Positions 1 to 10,589 are shown, counted from the stretch's first letter. The stretch: DNA of 64,000 bases from Luteibacter jiangsuensis (GCF_030812295.1 NZ_JAUSSK010000003.1:62001-126000); one strand, 5' to 3'. Numbers and translations are program-made. The notes: generated from the letters alone by a model not told the origin.

Positions 1-3000
1 CGCGGGTGCAGGCCGCCTGGTTCACCTATTTCGTCGACGCCGACGTGCCGCCGGAAGGCGATGCACGCGCTCGCCTGCTCGCGGTCCTGGAGGCGAAGAA
101 CACCACGCCCGATGACGCCACCTTCTGGGTGGTGCCGCGACTGGGCACCATCTCTCCCTGGTCCAGCAAGGCCACCGACATCCTCCACGGCGCGGGATTC
201 GACGTGCGCCGCGTGGAGCGCGGCACCGCCTGGCGCGTCACCGGCATGCCTGAGGCCGACACGCCTGCCCACGCCACCGTGATGGCTGCATTCTGCGACC
301 CGATGGTGCAATCGCCGCTGGACGAACTGAGCCAGGCCGCGGGCCTGTTCCTCGCCGGTGAGCCTGGCCCGCTCGGCCGCGTGGAACTGGGCGGCGACGC
401 ACGTGCCGCGCTGTCCGCCGCCAACAAGGCGCTGGGCCTGGCGCTTGCGGATGACGAGATCGACTACCTCGCGGAGCGCTACGCCGAGATGGGCCGTGCG
501 CCCACCGACGCCGAGTTGATGATGTTCGCGCAGGCGAACTCCGAGCACTGCCGGCACAAGGTGTTCAACGCCACGTGGACGCTGGACGGCGCGACGCAGG
601 AATCGTCGTTGTTCGGCATGATCAAGAACACGCACCAGAAGTCGCCGGCGCATACGTTGTCCGCGTACCACGACAACGCGGCCGTGATCGAAGGCTACGA
701 CGGCCATCGCCTGTTCGTGAGCCCGGAAGACGGCGTGTTCCGTACCGTGGCCGAGGCGGCTCCGTACGCCATCAAGGTCGAGACGCATAACCATCCCACG
801 GCCATCGCGCCGTGGCCAGGTGCCGCCACCGGCGCCGGTGGCGAGATCCGCGACGAGGGCGCGACCGGCCGCGGTGGCAAGCCGAAGGCCGGCCTCACGG
901 GCTTCTCCGTATCCCACCTGCGTATCCCGGGGCTGCCGCGTCCGTGGGAAAAGGATCGTCCGCTGCCGCCACGCATGGCCTCCGCCTTCGAGATCATGCG
1001 TGACGGTCCGCTCGGCGCCGCCGCGTTCAACAACGAATTCGGCCGGCCCGCCCTCGGCGGCTACTTCCGTACCTTCGAGCAGGAAACCGGCGAGAAGGGT
1101 GTGCGCCGCGGATACGACAAGCCGATCATGATCGCCGGCGGCCTCGCCGCGATCCGTCCCGGGCACGTGCAGAAGCGCAAGGTCCGCCCAGGCGACAAGG
1201 TGATCGTGCTCGGCGGCCCCGCCATGCTCATCGGCCTCGGCGGCGGTGCCGCGTCGTCGGTGGCGTCCGGCACCTCGAGCGCCGAACTCGACTTCGCGTC
1301 CGTGCAGCGCGACAACGCCGAGATGGAGCGCCGCTGCCAGCAGGTGATCGACGCCTGTTGGGCGCGCGGCGACCGCAACCCCATCGTGAGCATCCATGAC
1401 GTGGGCGCGGGTGGTGTGTCCAACGCCATCCCGGAGATCCTCAACGATGCCGGCGTCGGCGGTGTCATCGATCTTTCGAAGCTGCCTTGCGACGACCCGA
1501 CGCTCTCGCCGATGCAGGTGTGGAGCAACGAGTCGCAGGAGCGCTACGTGCTCGCCATCGGTGTCGAGGACATCGAGTTGTTCGAGGCCTTCTGCGCCCG
1601 CGAACGCTGCCCGTTCGCCGTCGTCGGCGAAGCGACGGAAGAACCCCGCCTCATCGTGCGCGACACGCGCCGCGATATCGACGTGATCGACCTGCGCATG
1701 GATGTCCTGTTCGGCAAGCCGCCGCGCATGCATCGTGACGCGGTGCGCGTGAAGCCGCGTGTCGATCTCGTCGCCGACCTGACCGGCATCGGCATGGACG
1801 AGGCCCTGATGCGTGTCCTGCGCCTGCCGGCCGTGGGCAGCAAGAGCTTCCTGATCACCATCGGCGACCGCACCGTGGGTGGCCTGAACGCCCGCGACCC
1901 GATGGTCGGGCCGTGGCAGGTGCCGGTCGCCGACGTCGCGGTGACCATGACCGATTTCGAGGGCTATACCGGCGAAGCCATGGCCATGGCCGAGCGCGCG
2001 CCCGTTGCGCTGCTCTCCAGTGCCGATGCCGCGCGCATGGCCGTGGGCGAGGCGATCACCAACCTCGCCGCCGCCTCGATCAAGCTCGATGAGGTGCGCC
2101 TGTCCGCGAACTGGATGGCCGCCGTGAATCATCCGGGCGAGGATGCCGCCTTGTTCGATGCCGTGAAGGCCGTCGGCATGGAGTTGTGCCCATCGCTCGA
2201 CATCGCCATTCCGGTGGGCAAGGATTCCCTCTCCATGCAGACCGTGTGGACGGACGAGAACGGCAAGGCACAGAAAACCGTCTCGCCCGTCTCGCTGGTG
2301 ATCACCGGCTTCGCACGCGTCGACGACGTGCGAAGCACGCTCACGCCGCAGCTGAAGCTCGATCGCGGCGATACCGACCTCTGGCTGATCGACCTCGGTG
2401 CAGGCCGCGACCGTCTCGGCGGTTCCGCCCTCACCCAGGTGTTCAACCGCGGTGGCGGCGTGCCACCCGACCTGGACGATCCCAAGCGTCTGCGCGCGAT
2501 GTTCGAGCTGATCCAGGAGGCCAACCAGGCCGGCCTGCTGCTGGCTTACCACGATCGTTCGGACGGTGGCGTCATCGTGACGCTGCTCGAAATGGCCTTC
2601 GCCGGACACTGCGGCCTCGAACTGCGACTCGATGGTTGGGCCGACGCCACGCTGCGGGCCCTGTTCAACGAGGAACTCGGTGCCGTGGTGCAGGTCGCCT
2701 CGGCCAATCGCGAGGCGTTCGAACAGTTGCTGGTCAAGCACAACCTCGCCGGCATGACCCACAACGTGGGCCGGCCCAAGGACAAGCTCGGCATCAAGCT
2801 GTACCTCAATGGCGAGCCGGCATTCAAGTGGAACTGGACCGAGCTCTTCCGCGCCTGGAACGAAACCAGCTACGCCATGCAGCGCCTGCGCGACAACCCG
2901 CTCAGCGCGGACCAGGAAAGCGAGTGGCGGCTCGACGATGCGGACCCCGGCATCACGCCGAAGCTGGTGTTCGACCCGGCTGACGACGTCGCCGCGCCTT

Positions 3001-3779
3001 ACATCGCGACCGGCGTGCGTCCGCGCGTGGCGATCCTGCGCGAGCAGGGCGTCAATGGCCAGGTGGAAATGGCGGCGGCGTTCAGCCGTGCCGGCTTCGA
3101 CGCCGTGGACGTCCATATGACCGACCTCGCCAGCGGCCGTCATCACCTGAAGGACTTCGTCGGCCTCGCCGCCTGCGGCGGATTCTCCTATGGCGACGTG
3201 CTCGGTGCCGGCCGCGGCTGGGCCACCTCGATCCTCTACAACGACGCGTTGCGCGAACAGTTCGCCCGATTCTTCGAAGACGGCTCCCGGTTCGCCCTCG
3301 GCGTCTGCAACGGCTGCCAGATGATGTCCGGTCTCAAGGACATCATCCCTGACGCGAAGCACTGGCCGCAGTTCCTGCGTAACCAGTCGGAGCAGTACGA
3401 GGCACGCGTCGCCACGCTGGAGATCCTCGACTCGAGCAGCATCTTCTTCCGTGGCATGGCCGGGGCGCGCATCCCTGTCGCGGTGGCGCACGGCGAAGGC
3501 CGCGTGCACTTCCCCAGCGTGTGCAGTCCCTCCAAGAGCCATGCCGTGGCGCGCTTCGTCGACAACCGCGGCAAGCCGACCGAAAGCTATCCGCTCAATC
3601 CGAACGGCTCGCCAGGCGGCCTGGCCGCGTTCACCGCCGGCGACGGCCGGGTCACGATCATGATGCCGCACCCCGAGCGCGTGTTCCGCAGCGCCCAGCT
3701 CAGCTGGCACCCGGAGCAATGGGGCGAGGATTCGCCGTGGATGCGGATGTTCCGCAACGCGCGCGTGTGGGTGGGCTGA
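1..3779 (+). CDS. purL: Phosphoribosylformylglycinamidine synthase (5' end cut by window edge)
   Basis: ATP-dependent FGAM synthase of de novo purine synthesis: FGAR plus glutamine gives FGAM in the cytoplasm. This is the large single-chain form. The signature NSEHCRHK lies in the N-terminal third, two AIRS-type ATPase halves follow, and a C-terminal class I glutamine amidotransferase carries the nucleophile motif [10 protein letters not shown] and the distal motif PHPERVF. The reading frame is open to the left edge. The first in-frame GTG at 6 gives 1257 residues, but large PurL proteins have about 1290 to 1300, so some 35 to 40 N-terminal residues probably lie outside the window and GTG-6 is unlikely to be the start. 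The stop lies 18 bp before a glycosyltransferase gene on the same strand. Identity is certain; only the 5' end is missing. Confidence 0.97.
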   Translation, partial: RVQAAWFTYFVDADVPPEGDARARLLAVLEAKNTTPDDATFWVVPRLGTISPWSSKATDILHGAGFDVRRVERGTAWRVTGMPEADTPAHATVMAAFCDPMVQSPLDELSQAAGLFLAGEPGPLGRVELGGDARAALSAANKALGLALADDEIDYLAERYAEMGRAPTDAELMMFAQANSEHCRHKVFNATWTLDGATQESSLFGMIKNTHQKSPAHTLSAYHDNAAVIEGYDGHRLFVSPEDGVFRTVAEAAPYAIKVETHNHPTAIAPWPGAATGAGGEIRDEGATGRGGKPKAGLTGFSVSHLRIPGLPRPWEKDRPLPPRMASAFEIMRDGPLGAAAFNNEFGRPALGGYFRTFEQETGEKGVRRGYDKPIMIAGGLAAIRPGHVQKRKVRPGDKVIVLGGPAMLIGLGGGAASSVASGTSSAELDFASVQRDNAEMERRCQQVIDACWARGDRNPIVSIHDVGAGGVSNAIPEILNDAGVGGVIDLSKLPCDDPTLSPMQVWSNESQERYVLAIGVEDIELFEAFCARERCPFAVVGEATEEPRLIVRDTRRDIDVIDLRMDVLFGKPPRMHRDAVRVKPRVDLVADLTGIGMDEALMRVLRLPAVGSKSFLITIGDRTVGGLNARDPMVGPWQVPVADVAVTMTDFEGYTGEAMAMAERAPVALLSSADAARMAVGEAITNLAAASIKLDEVRLSANWMAAVNHPGEDAALFDAVKAVGMELCPSLDIAIPVGKDSLSMQTVWTDENGKAQKTVSPVSLVITGFARVDDVRSTLTPQLKLDRGDTDLWLIDLGAGRDRLGGSALTQVFNRGGGVPPDLDDPKRLRAMFELIQEANQAGLLLAYHDRSDGGVIVTLLEMAFAGHCGLELRLDGWADATLRALFNEELGAVVQVASANREAFEQLLVKHNLAGMTHNVGRPKDKLGIKLYLNGEPAFKWNWTELFRAWNETSYAMQRLRDNPLSADQESEWRLDDADPGITPKLVFDPADDVAAPYIATGVRPRVAILREQGVNGQVEMAAAFSRAGFDAVDVHMTDLASGRHHLKDFVGLAACGGFSYGDVLGAGRGWATSILYNDALREQFARFFEDGSRFALGVCNGCQMMSGLKDIIPDAKHWPQFLRNQSEQYEARVATLEILDSSSIFFRGMAGARIPVAVAHGEGRVHFPSVCSPSKSHAVARFVDNRGKPTESYPLNPNGSPGGLAAFTAGDGRVTIMMPHPERVFRSAQLSWHPEQWGEDSPWMRMFRNARVWVG

Positions 3780-3797
3780 GGCGGGAATCATCGACCG

Positions 3798-4652
3798 GTG
3801 AACAGTCCCCGTCTCACCAGCATCGTCATCGTCCTTGCCGACAGCGGCCCGTTCACGCGCGAGTGCGTGGACCATGCCCTTGCCAGCGATGTGCCGGTCG
3901 AGATCATCGTCGTCGACAATGGCTCCACCGATGGGGTGCCCGAGTCGCTCGATCGCGCCTACGCCGACGATGAACGCGTGAGGGTGATCTACAACCGGGC
4001 CAACCTCGGCTTCGGTCCGGCCGTGAATCGTGGCGCCGCGCAAGCACGCGGCGATCGCCTGCTCGTGCTCAACCCGGATTGCCTCGTCGAGCCGGGCACG
4101 ATCTCCCGCATGGCGGCGCATATCGATGTCCATACGGGCATCGTCGGCGCGGTCGTGTGCGACAGTGAGGGCCGACCCGATCCCGCCTCGCGGCGGCGCG
4201 ATCCACTGCTGCGCCGGTCGCTTGCCACGAAGCTGGGCAGGGGAGGCGACGCGGGCATCGATATCGCCGGGCCGATCCCGGCCGGCGCCGAAGAGGTCGA
4301 GATCGTCTCGGGAGCGATCATCCTCATCCCGCGCGAGGTCTTCGAGCGCCTCCATGGATTCGACGAGACCTTCTTCCTGCACTGCGAGGACATGGACCTC
4401 TGCCGCCGCGCGCGCGATGCGGGCTACAAGGTGCTGCTGGCCGGCGATGTCCGCGTGCTGCACGGCAAGGGTGGCTCCAGCCGGCACCGGCCCGTCTTCG
4501 TCAGCCGGCATAAGCACCGCAGCATGTACCTGTGGTTCCGTCGCCACGACCCCGCCGCGCGTAACCCGCTCGTGCGCGCCCTGGTGTGGATGGGTATCCA
4601 GGCGCATTTCCTCGTCAAGATTCCCGGTCAGCTCCTGCGGAAGCGCCGATGA
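3798..4652 (+). CDS. Family 2 glycosyltransferase
   Basis: 284-residue GT-A fold glycosyltransferase, probably transferring a nucleotide-activated sugar to a surface glycan. Visible motifs are the nucleotide-binding segment VVDNGSTDG (about residues 38-46), the NLGFGPAVNRG segment typical of rhamnosyltransferase-like GT2 enzymes, and LNPDC at about 92-96 in the place of the metal-binding DxD. The segment FLHCEDMDLCRRARDAGY is the usual acceptor-side/catalytic stretch. No transmembrane anchor is visible. The start is GTG at 3798. The gene follows purL by 18 bp and overlaps the next gene by ATGA, so the three are probably co-transcribed. Acceptor and sugar cannot be told from sequence. Confidence 0.85.
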   Translation: MNSPRLTSIVIVLADSGPFTRECVDHALASDVPVEIIVVDNGSTDGVPESLDRAYADDERVRVIYNRANLGFGPAVNRGAAQARGDRLLVLNPDCLVEPGTISRMAAHIDVHTGIVGAVVCDSEGRPDPASRRRDPLLRRSLATKLGRGGDAGIDIAGPIPAGAEEVEIVSGAIILIPREVFERLHGFDETFFLHCEDMDLCRRARDAGYKVLLAGDVRVLHGKGGSSRHRPVFVSRHKHRSMYLWFRRHDPAARNPLVRALVWMGIQAHFLVKIPGQLLRKRR

Positions 4653-5551
4653 GTGGGCCAGCGCGGGGCGGTGGTCTCGCCACGCTCGGCCTGCTTTCGG
4701 TCACCGCGATCTGGGGCTCCACCTTCGTCCTGATCAAGGACGTCGTGGGTCGGATGTCCGTGGTCGACTTCCTCGCGGTGCGTTTCGTCATCGCCGCCGT
4801 AGCGATGCTGGCGCTGTTCGCCCTGCCGCTGCGGCGGCTCGATCGACGGCAGTGCCTGCGCGGCTTCGGCCTCGGCGTGCTCTATGGCGTCGCGCAATGG
4901 TTGCAGACCGAAGGACTGGCGCGCACTTCGCCCAGTGTCAGCGGCTTCGTCACCGGCATGTACGTGGTGATCACGCCGATCCTGGCCATGTTGTTGTTCC
5001 GGCAACGCATGCCATGGAGCACCTGGGTCGCCGTGGTGCTTGCGACCGTGGGCCTGGGAGTGCTGGCGTTGAGCGGCTTCGAAGTGGATACCGGCGTGCT
5101 GCTCACGCTGGCTTCGGCGGCGCTGTACGCCTTGCACATCGTCGGGCTGGGCCATTGGTCGAAGCCGGGTGATGCGTTTGGCATGTCCGCGATCCAGATG
5201 GCCGGCATCGCCACGGTTTGCCTGGCGATCACCTTGCCGCATGGCGGACCGGCCATGCCGCCGGACGCCAAGGCGTGGATCGCCGTGCTCTACATGGCCC
5301 TGGTCGCCGGCGCGCTGGCGATGCTCGTGCAGACCTGGGCCCAGGCCCACATGCCCGCGACGCGGGCAGCGATCGTGATGACGACCGAGCCGGTGTTCGC
5401 GGCCGGGTTCGCGGTGCTACTGGGGGTCGACGCGCTCACCGTACGCATGCTCGGCGGCGGTGCGCTCGTATTGGTGGCGATGTACATGGTGGAGCTCGCG
5501 CCGCGCTTCCGCCGGAAGAAACCGGCGGAAGCATGGCATCACGAAGTGTGA
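4649..5551 (+). CDS. EamA-family (DMT superfamily) transporter
   Basis: 300-residue inner-membrane protein with about ten hydrophobic segments arranged as two EamA repeats, typical of drug/metabolite exporters. The first repeat shows the family segment AIWGSTFVLIKD. The ATG at 4649 overlaps the preceding stop (ATGA) and puts the protein at the normal family length of about 300; an in-frame ATG further upstream would start inside the glycosyltransferase gene and is less likely. Substrate unknown: EamA members export amino acids, nucleosides or xenobiotics. The next gene, galM, is convergent, 13 bp away. Confidence 0.85.
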   Translation: MSGPARGGGLATLGLLSVTAIWGSTFVLIKDVVGRMSVVDFLAVRFVIAAVAMLALFALPLRRLDRRQCLRGFGLGVLYGVAQWLQTEGLARTSPSVSGFVTGMYVVITPILAMLLFRQRMPWSTWVAVVLATVGLGVLALSGFEVDTGVLLTLASAALYALHIVGLGHWSKPGDAFGMSAIQMAGIATVCLAITLPHGGPAMPPDAKAWIAVLYMALVAGALAMLVQTWAQAHMPATRAAIVMTTEPVFAAGFAVLLGVDALTVRMLGGGALVLVAMYMVELAPRFRRKKPAEAWHHEV

Positions 5552-5564
5552 GCAGGCTGCGGGG

Positions 5565-6704
5565 TCACTTCGCGGCCTTGTCCACCGAGAACTTGTAGAT
5601 CATGAGGTTCCGGTAGGTCTGGCCCGGCTCCAGCCGCGCCGAGCCGAACTCCGGTTGGTTCGGCGTGTCGGGGAAGAGCTGCGGCTCCAGCGCGAACGCA
5701 TCGCCCTGACGATAGATGCCGCCCGATTTGCCCGACGTCGTGCCGTCGAGGAAGTTACCCGAGTAGAACTGCAGGCCCGGTTGCGCCGACCACAGGGAAA
5801 GCACGCGTCCGCTCTTGGGATCGCTGACCCGCGCCACTTCACGCGGTTGAGCGGCCTCCTTGCGTGAGATCACCCAGTTGTGGTCGTAGCCGCGGCCGAA
5901 CACCAGTTGTTGTTCCTTCGCGTCGCGGATGTCACGGCCGATAGGCTTGGCCTTGCGGAAATCGAAGTCGCTGCCGGCCACGCTGCGCACTTCGCCGGTG
6001 GGAATGGCGGTGGCATCGGTCGGCAGGTAGGCGTCGGCGGCGATCGTCATCTTCTGGTCCATCACGCTTCCCGAACCCTCGCCGGCGAGGTTCCAGTAGG
6101 CATGGTTGGTGATGTTGACGATGGTCGGTGCATCGGTCTTGGCGGTGTATTCGATGGTGAGTTCGTTCTTGTCGTCGATCGAGTACGTCGCGGTGGTGGT
6201 GAGCTTGCCGGGATAGCCCTGGTCGCCGTCGGGGCTGACGTAGGTGAGGGTGACGCTGGGTCGGGCGCCGGACTCCACCTTGTCGACGGTCCAGACGACC
6301 TTGTCGAAGCCGAGCTTGCCGCCATGCAGCGAGTTCGGGCCATCGTTGACCGGCACCGTGTACTGCTTGCCATCCAGGGTGAATCGCCCCTTGGCGATGC
6401 GATTGGCATAGCGGCCCACGGTGTCGCCGAAGTACTGTGGCTTGGCGAAGGTTCCCTTGATATCGGGATAGCCGAGCACGATGTCGCCGGGCTTGCCATG
6501 GCGGTCGGGCACTTCCAGTGCGTAGAGCGCGGCGCCCAGCGACAGGATCTTCGCCGTCATGCCATGGCCGTTGGTGAGCGTGACCAGCGTCACGTCCGTG
6601 CCGTCCGGCGTGCTGCCGAACGATGCCTTCGTTGCTTCGCCGGCTGTCGCGGCGGTGGTAGTGGCCAGCAGGATCGCGGTGGCCAGGCTCGTTACGAACT
6701 TCAT
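5565..6704 (-). CDS. galM: Secreted aldose 1-epimerase (galactose mutarotase)
   Basis: 379-residue galactose mutarotase interconverting alpha and beta anomers of hexoses. An N-terminal signal peptide (MKFVTSLATAILLA, cleavage probably after ATA at about 21) predicts a periplasmic enzyme, unlike cytosolic GalM. Family motifs are visible: SLHGG, NHAYWNLAG with the catalytic histidine, and FALEPQLFPDTPN with the catalytic glutamate. The start at 6704 is chosen because it begins the signal peptide and has AGGGAG upstream; a longer reading frame to 7019 has no such support. The gene is divergent from a GntR/FCD regulator with a palindromic operator between them, so it is probably controlled by that regulator and serves uptake of a plant or glycan-derived sugar. 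Confidence 0.92.
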   Translation of the reverse strand: MKFVTSLATAILLATTTAATAGEATKASFGSTPDGTDVTLVTLTNGHGMTAKILSLGAALYALEVPDRHGKPGDIVLGYPDIKGTFAKPQYFGDTVGRYANRIAKGRFTLDGKQYTVPVNDGPNSLHGGKLGFDKVVWTVDKVESGARPSVTLTYVSPDGDQGYPGKLTTTATYSIDDKNELTIEYTAKTDAPTIVNITNHAYWNLAGEGSGSVMDQKMTIAADAYLPTDATAIPTGEVRSVAGSDFDFRKAKPIGRDIRDAKEQQLVFGRGYDHNWVISRKEAAQPREVARVSDPKSGRVLSLWSAQPGLQFYSGNFLDGTTSGKSGGIYRQGDAFALEPQLFPDTPNQPEFGSARLEPGQTYRNLMIYKFSVDKAAK

Positions 6705-6745
6705 CGCACGTCCACTCCCTTCGAGAAAGTCAGGCGACCAAACCA

Positions 6746-6762
6746 CATTTGTCCGACAAATG
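6746..6762. promoter_or_regulatory. Perfect GntR/FCD-type operator palindrome
   Basis: CATTTGTCCGACAAATG is a perfect inverted repeat with 8-bp arms around one central base, in the 133-bp gap between galM and the GntR-family gene. The core TTGTCCGACAA fits the TNGTnnnACNA pattern known for FadR-subfamily (FCD) GntR regulators. Autoregulation and control of galM are inferred. Confidence 0.75.
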
Positions 6763-6837
6763 ACAAGCTGCGCCGCGTCATCGCCACGCCGCCGGGTGCG
6801 GCTACGATGTGCGCCGGGTACACACCGGGAAGGGCCC

Positions 6838-7545
6838 ATGGCACTGAAGGCGGCAAGCGCGCGGAACCTGCATGCGCAGGTGATCGAGGATATTGGCAGC
6901 TCGATCGTGGGCGGTGTGTTGCAACCGGGGGAGGCGCTGCCCGGCGAGTCGCAACTGGCCGGGCAGATGGAGGTCAGCCGTACCGTGTTACGCGAGGCAC
7001 TGAAGGTACTGGCGTCCAAGGGGTTGATCGAGACGCGCCAGAAGACGGGTATGCGCGTGCGCGAGCCGCGTCATTGGAACCATCTCGATGCCGACGTCCT
7101 CGCCTGGCGTTGCGCGACGATGCCGACCGACGATTTCGTCGAGAAGCTGGTGGAAATGCGCGGGATCATCGAACCCGCGGCGGTGATGGCGGCGGCGCGC
7201 CGGCGCGACCCGGCGCAACTGGAGACGATCGCCGAGGCCCTCGAAGCCATGGAAGAGGCGGAAGACCTGGACGCCTGGGCCGAGGCCGACCTGCGTTTCC
7301 ACGAGGCGGTGCTCGCAGCGACGAACAACGAATTGTTGAGCTCGCTGTTCGCCGTGATCGAAACCGCCCTGGCCACGTTCTTCGTGATGTCCGCGCGTAA
7401 CGCGAAGAACTTCAAGTACTCGTTGCCGCAGCACCGGGCGGTGTACGAAGCCATCCGCCGCCGCCGTCCGAACGAGGCCGCGGCGGCCATGCACTCGATG
7501 ATCGCGGACTCGCGGACGAACATGCGCAAGGGCCGCCGCGGGTAG
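6838..7545 (+). CDS. GntR/FadR-subfamily (FCD) transcriptional regulator
   Basis: 235-residue DNA-binding regulator. The N-terminal winged helix-turn-helix (about residues 8-72) contains GEALPGESQLAGQMEVSRT and TRQKTGMRV. The C-terminal all-helical FCD ligand domain (about 90-220) shows the metal/ligand signature with ADLRFHEAVLAATNN. The ATG at 6838 gives the usual FCD length and follows GGGAAGGGCCC. It is divergent from the periplasmic galM, and the palindrome at 6746-6762 is its likely operator. FCD regulators usually sense sugar acids or hexuronates, so a galactonate- or uronate-like effector is plausible but not shown. Confidence 0.9.
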   Translation: MALKAASARNLHAQVIEDIGSSIVGGVLQPGEALPGESQLAGQMEVSRTVLREALKVLASKGLIETRQKTGMRVREPRHWNHLDADVLAWRCATMPTDDFVEKLVEMRGIIEPAAVMAAARRRDPAQLETIAEALEAMEEAEDLDAWAEADLRFHEAVLAATNNELLSSLFAVIETALATFFVMSARNAKNFKYSLPQHRAVYEAIRRRRPNEAAAAMHSMIADSRTNMRKGRRG

Positions 7546-7554
7546 CGGGAGACC

Positions 7555-7761
7555 TCAGCAGCAGCGGCCGCCCGTGCCGCGGTACCTTGCTTCCTGGCGT
7601 TCCCGGAAGAACTCGCCGTAGCTGGGCACGGCGCGCTCCGGGTGATGCTCGCGCAGGTGTTTCACGTACACATCGTAGTCGGGCACGCCGCAGCAGAGGC
7701 GTGCGGTCTGGACCGCCCACTTCCACAGCGAGCGAGGTGCCGTTCGTGCGTCGAGGTTCAT
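7555..7761 (-). CDS. ybdD: YbdD/YjiX family small protein (CstA partner)
   Basis: 68-residue DUF466 protein. The pattern GVPDYDVYVKHLREHHP, then FFRERQEARY and the C-terminal CC, matches the YbdD/YjiX family, small proteins almost always encoded directly downstream of CstA/YjiY carbon-starvation transporters. Biochemical role unresolved; a function as accessory or regulator of the transporter is inferred from conserved pairing. It starts 10 bp after the cstA stop and is surely in the same transcript. It converges with the GntR regulator gene, 9 bp away. Confidence 0.88.
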   Translation of the reverse strand: MNLDARTAPRSLWKWAVQTARLCCGVPDYDVYVKHLREHHPERAVPSYGEFFRERQEARYRGTGGRCC

Positions 7762-7771
7762 GGCGTTTTCC

Positions 7772-9847
7772 TCAGGGAGCCACGCTGGACAGCGCGACGT
7801 AGGGTTCCTCGTGCGCCGTCGGGTGGTTGGCGCGCCAGGCCCGGGCGATGGCGCGGAGTGAGAAGAACAGCATGGTCAGGACCAGCAGCATGAACAGGGC
7901 GGTGAGCGCCATGTCCACGCGGTTGTTGGTGACGATCCGTTGCATTTCGTCCATCGACTTGGCCGGCGCGAGCAACGTGCCGCTGGCCATCGCATCGGCG
8001 TACTTCTGAGCCGCCGCGGTGAAGCTTATCTTGTCGTCGAAGATCTTCTGCCAGCCGGCAGTCAGCGTGCAGATCACCAGCCACGCGGCGGGCACGGCGG
8101 GTATCAGCACGAAGCGCTCGCGCTTGAGTTTCACGGTGACCACGGTGGCGAGCATCAGTGCGATCGCCGCGAGCATCTGGTTGGCGATGCCGAACAAGGG
8201 CCACAGCGTGTTGATGCCGCCCAGCGGATCGACCGCGCCCTGATACAGGAAGTATCCCCACAGGCCCACGCAGATCACCGTGGCGACGACGTTGCCGAGC
8301 CAGGATTCGGTCTGCTTCAGCGGTGCCCAGGCCATGCCGGCCAGTTCCTGGATCATGAAGCGGCCCACGCGGGTACCGGCGTCGACCGTGGTCAGGATGA
8401 ACAGGGCCTCGAACAGGATGGCGTAGTGGTACCACAGTGCCATCATCCCCTCGCCGGGCATGATCCCATGGAGCAGTTGCGCCATGCCCACCGCGAGCGT
8501 CGGTGCGCCGCCCGCGCGGCCAAGGATGGTGCTTTCACCGATGTTCTTCGCCGTCTCGGTCAGTTCGGCCGGCGTGACCAGGAAGCCCCAGGTGCTGATG
8601 GTCTGCGCGGCCTGTTCCGCCGTGGTGCCGACCAGGGCGCCGGGGGAGTTCATGGCGAAGTACACGCCCGGATGCAGCGAGGCCGCCGCGATGAGCGCCA
8701 TGATGGCGACGAAGGCCTCCATCAGCATGCCGCCATAGCCGACGATGCGTGCCTCGCCCTCGTTGGCCAGCAGCTTCGGCGTGGTGCCGGAGGCAATGAT
8801 GGAATGCCAGCCGGAAACCGCGCCGCAGGCGATGGTGATGAACAGGAACGGGAAGAGGTTGCCCGAGAAGACCGGGCCCGTGCCGTCGATGAACTTCGTG
8901 ACGGCCGGCATTTGCAGCGTCGGCGCCGCGAGGAAGATGGCCAGGGCGAGCAGCACGATCGTGCCGATCTTGAGGAAGGTGGACAGATAGTCGCGCGGCG
9001 CGAGCAGCAGCCATACCGGCAGTACCGAGGCGAAGAAGCCGTAGCCGATCAACAGCCAGGCCAGGCCTTTCGCGTCGAAGTCGAACAGGACCGACAGTGC
9101 CGGCGTATCGGCGACCGTCTTGCCGTACCAGATCGACGCCAGCAGCAGGACGAGGCCGATGATGGAGACCTCCAGGATGCGGCCCGGCCTGAAATAGCGC
9201 AGGTACAGGCCCATCAGCAGCGCGATGGGAATCGTCGCGGCGACGGTGAAGGTACCCCAGGGGCTGTGCGTCAGCGCCTTGACCACGACCAGCGCCAACA
9301 CGGCCAGCACGATCATCATCAGCACCAGCACGCCGATCATGGCGATGACACCCGGGACTTCGCCCAGTTCCTCGCGCAGCATGTGGCCCAGCGAACGGCC
9401 GTCGCGTCGCAGCGAGAGGCCGAGGATCATGAAATCCTGCACGGCGCCGGCGAAGACGACGCCGACCAGGATCCACAGCGTGCCGGGCAGGTAGCCCATC
9501 TGCGCGGCGAGCACGGGGCCGACCAGGGGGCCGGCGCCGGCGATGGCGGCGAAATGGTGCCCGAATACGACCCACTTGTCGGTCGGCACGTAATCGAGGC
9601 CGTCATTGCGCAGGACCGCGGGCGTGGCGCGCGTGGGGTCCAGCTGGAGCAGCCGGGTGGCGATCAGCCGGCTATAGAAGCGGTAGCCGATGAGGAAGAC
9701 GGACACCGACGCGGTGACCAGCCAGATGGCGTTGATGGGCTCGCCGCGCCGGAGGGCGACGACGCCGAGGCACCAAGCGCCTACGATGGCGATGGCGGTC
9801 CACAGGATCTTGCCCGCGGGACTGGGTTTGGGAATGGCGCTTTGCAT
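7772..9847 (-). CDS. cstA: Carbon starvation protein CstA-family pyruvate/peptide transporter
   Basis: 691-residue polytopic inner-membrane protein of the CstA/BtsT (YjiY) family, proton-coupled importers of pyruvate and possibly peptides. Many hydrophobic helices are visible. Conserved family segments include GHHFAAIAGAGPLVGPVLAA near the N terminus, and the C-terminal third resembles the DUF4161 part of the family. ATG at 9847 is preferred over 9874 because AAGGGGAG lies just upstream. It is followed by ybdD at 10 bp. In enteric bacteria this gene is induced by starvation through cAMP-CRP; I see no convincing Crp site in the 190-bp upstream gap. Confidence 0.92.
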   Translation of the reverse strand: MQSAIPKPSPAGKILWTAIAIVGAWCLGVVALRRGEPINAIWLVTASVSVFLIGYRFYSRLIATRLLQLDPTRATPAVLRNDGLDYVPTDKWVVFGHHFAAIAGAGPLVGPVLAAQMGYLPGTLWILVGVVFAGAVQDFMILGLSLRRDGRSLGHMLREELGEVPGVIAMIGVLVLMMIVLAVLALVVVKALTHSPWGTFTVAATIPIALLMGLYLRYFRPGRILEVSIIGLVLLLASIWYGKTVADTPALSVLFDFDAKGLAWLLIGYGFFASVLPVWLLLAPRDYLSTFLKIGTIVLLALAIFLAAPTLQMPAVTKFIDGTGPVFSGNLFPFLFITIACGAVSGWHSIIASGTTPKLLANEGEARIVGYGGMLMEAFVAIMALIAAASLHPGVYFAMNSPGALVGTTAEQAAQTISTWGFLVTPAELTETAKNIGESTILGRAGGAPTLAVGMAQLLHGIMPGEGMMALWYHYAILFEALFILTTVDAGTRVGRFMIQELAGMAWAPLKQTESWLGNVVATVICVGLWGYFLYQGAVDPLGGINTLWPLFGIANQMLAAIALMLATVVTVKLKRERFVLIPAVPAAWLVICTLTAGWQKIFDDKISFTAAAQKYADAMASGTLLAPAKSMDEMQRIVTNNRVDMALTALFMLLVLTMLFFSLRAIARAWRANHPTAHEEPYVALSSVAP

Positions 9848-10040
9848 GTTTTGCTCCCCTTGCGGATGCGACAAGGGTCGTCCTGCCCGCCCTGGGGGTC
9901 AATCTCCGCAGGGCGTTTGGCGTATTAGCCATTGGTCGAATGGTCAAGGAGGCCCGGTGCGTGCCGCGCCAGCCCAAAAGGCTTGAGCCCGGCGCGTTCC
10001 GGCGCCATGCTGCGGGTATCCCCACTCCCCAGGGAAACCC

Positions 10041-10577
10041 ATGATTCGCGAGATCCTCAAGATGGGTGACGAGCGCCTGTTGCGCATCGCGCCGCCCGTC
10101 CCCTCCGAGATGATCGGTTCGACCGAACTCGAGTCCCTTATCCAGGACATGTTCGACACCATGTACGACGCGGGTGGCGTAGGCCTGGCCGCGCCCCAGG
10201 TAGGGGTCGACCTGCAACTGGTGATCTTTGGTTTCGACAGCAGTGAACGCTACCCCGATGCGCCGCCGGTGCCGCAGACCATCCTGCTCAACCCGGTGAT
10301 CACGCCCCTCTCGCAGGACATGGAAGAGGCCTGGGAGGGTTGCCTGTCCGTGCCGGGACTGCGTGGTGCCGTGAACCGCTATTCGCTGATCCGCTACCAG
10401 GGTATCGACCCGAAGGGCTCGCCCATCGACCGTACCGCCGAGGGTTTCCACGCCCGCGTGGTGCAACACGAGTGCGATCACCTGATCGGCCGCCTGTACC
10501 CCTCGCGGATCACCGACTTCACGAAGTTCGGTTTCACCGAGGTGCTGTTCCCCGGGATGGACGTGGGCGACGACTGA
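10041..10577 (+). CDS. def: Peptide deformylase
   Basis: 178-residue Fe/Zn hydrolase removing the formyl group from nascent N-terminal methionine. All three family motifs are present: [10 protein letters not shown] (46-55), EGCLSVP (99-105, metal ligand Cys101) and HECDH (143-147, ligands His143 and His147 with catalytic Glu144). The ATG at 10041 follows AGGGA at good spacing. It stands alone rather than in the usual def-fmt pair, so it may be a second deformylase of the genome. It converges with the XRE regulator, 12 bp away. Confidence 0.95.
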   Translation: MIREILKMGDERLLRIAPPVPSEMIGSTELESLIQDMFDTMYDAGGVGLAAPQVGVDLQLVIFGFDSSERYPDAPPVPQTILLNPVITPLSQDMEEAWEGCLSVPGLRGAVNRYSLIRYQGIDPKGSPIDRTAEGFHARVVQHECDHLIGRLYPSRITDFTKFGFTEVLFPGMDVGDD

Positions 10578-10589
10578 GATTTTCCGGAG

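Noticed and set aside
6-3779. GTG at 6 as true start of purL
   Set aside because: The protein would lack about 35 to 40 residues present in all large PurL proteins, and the frame is open to the window edge.
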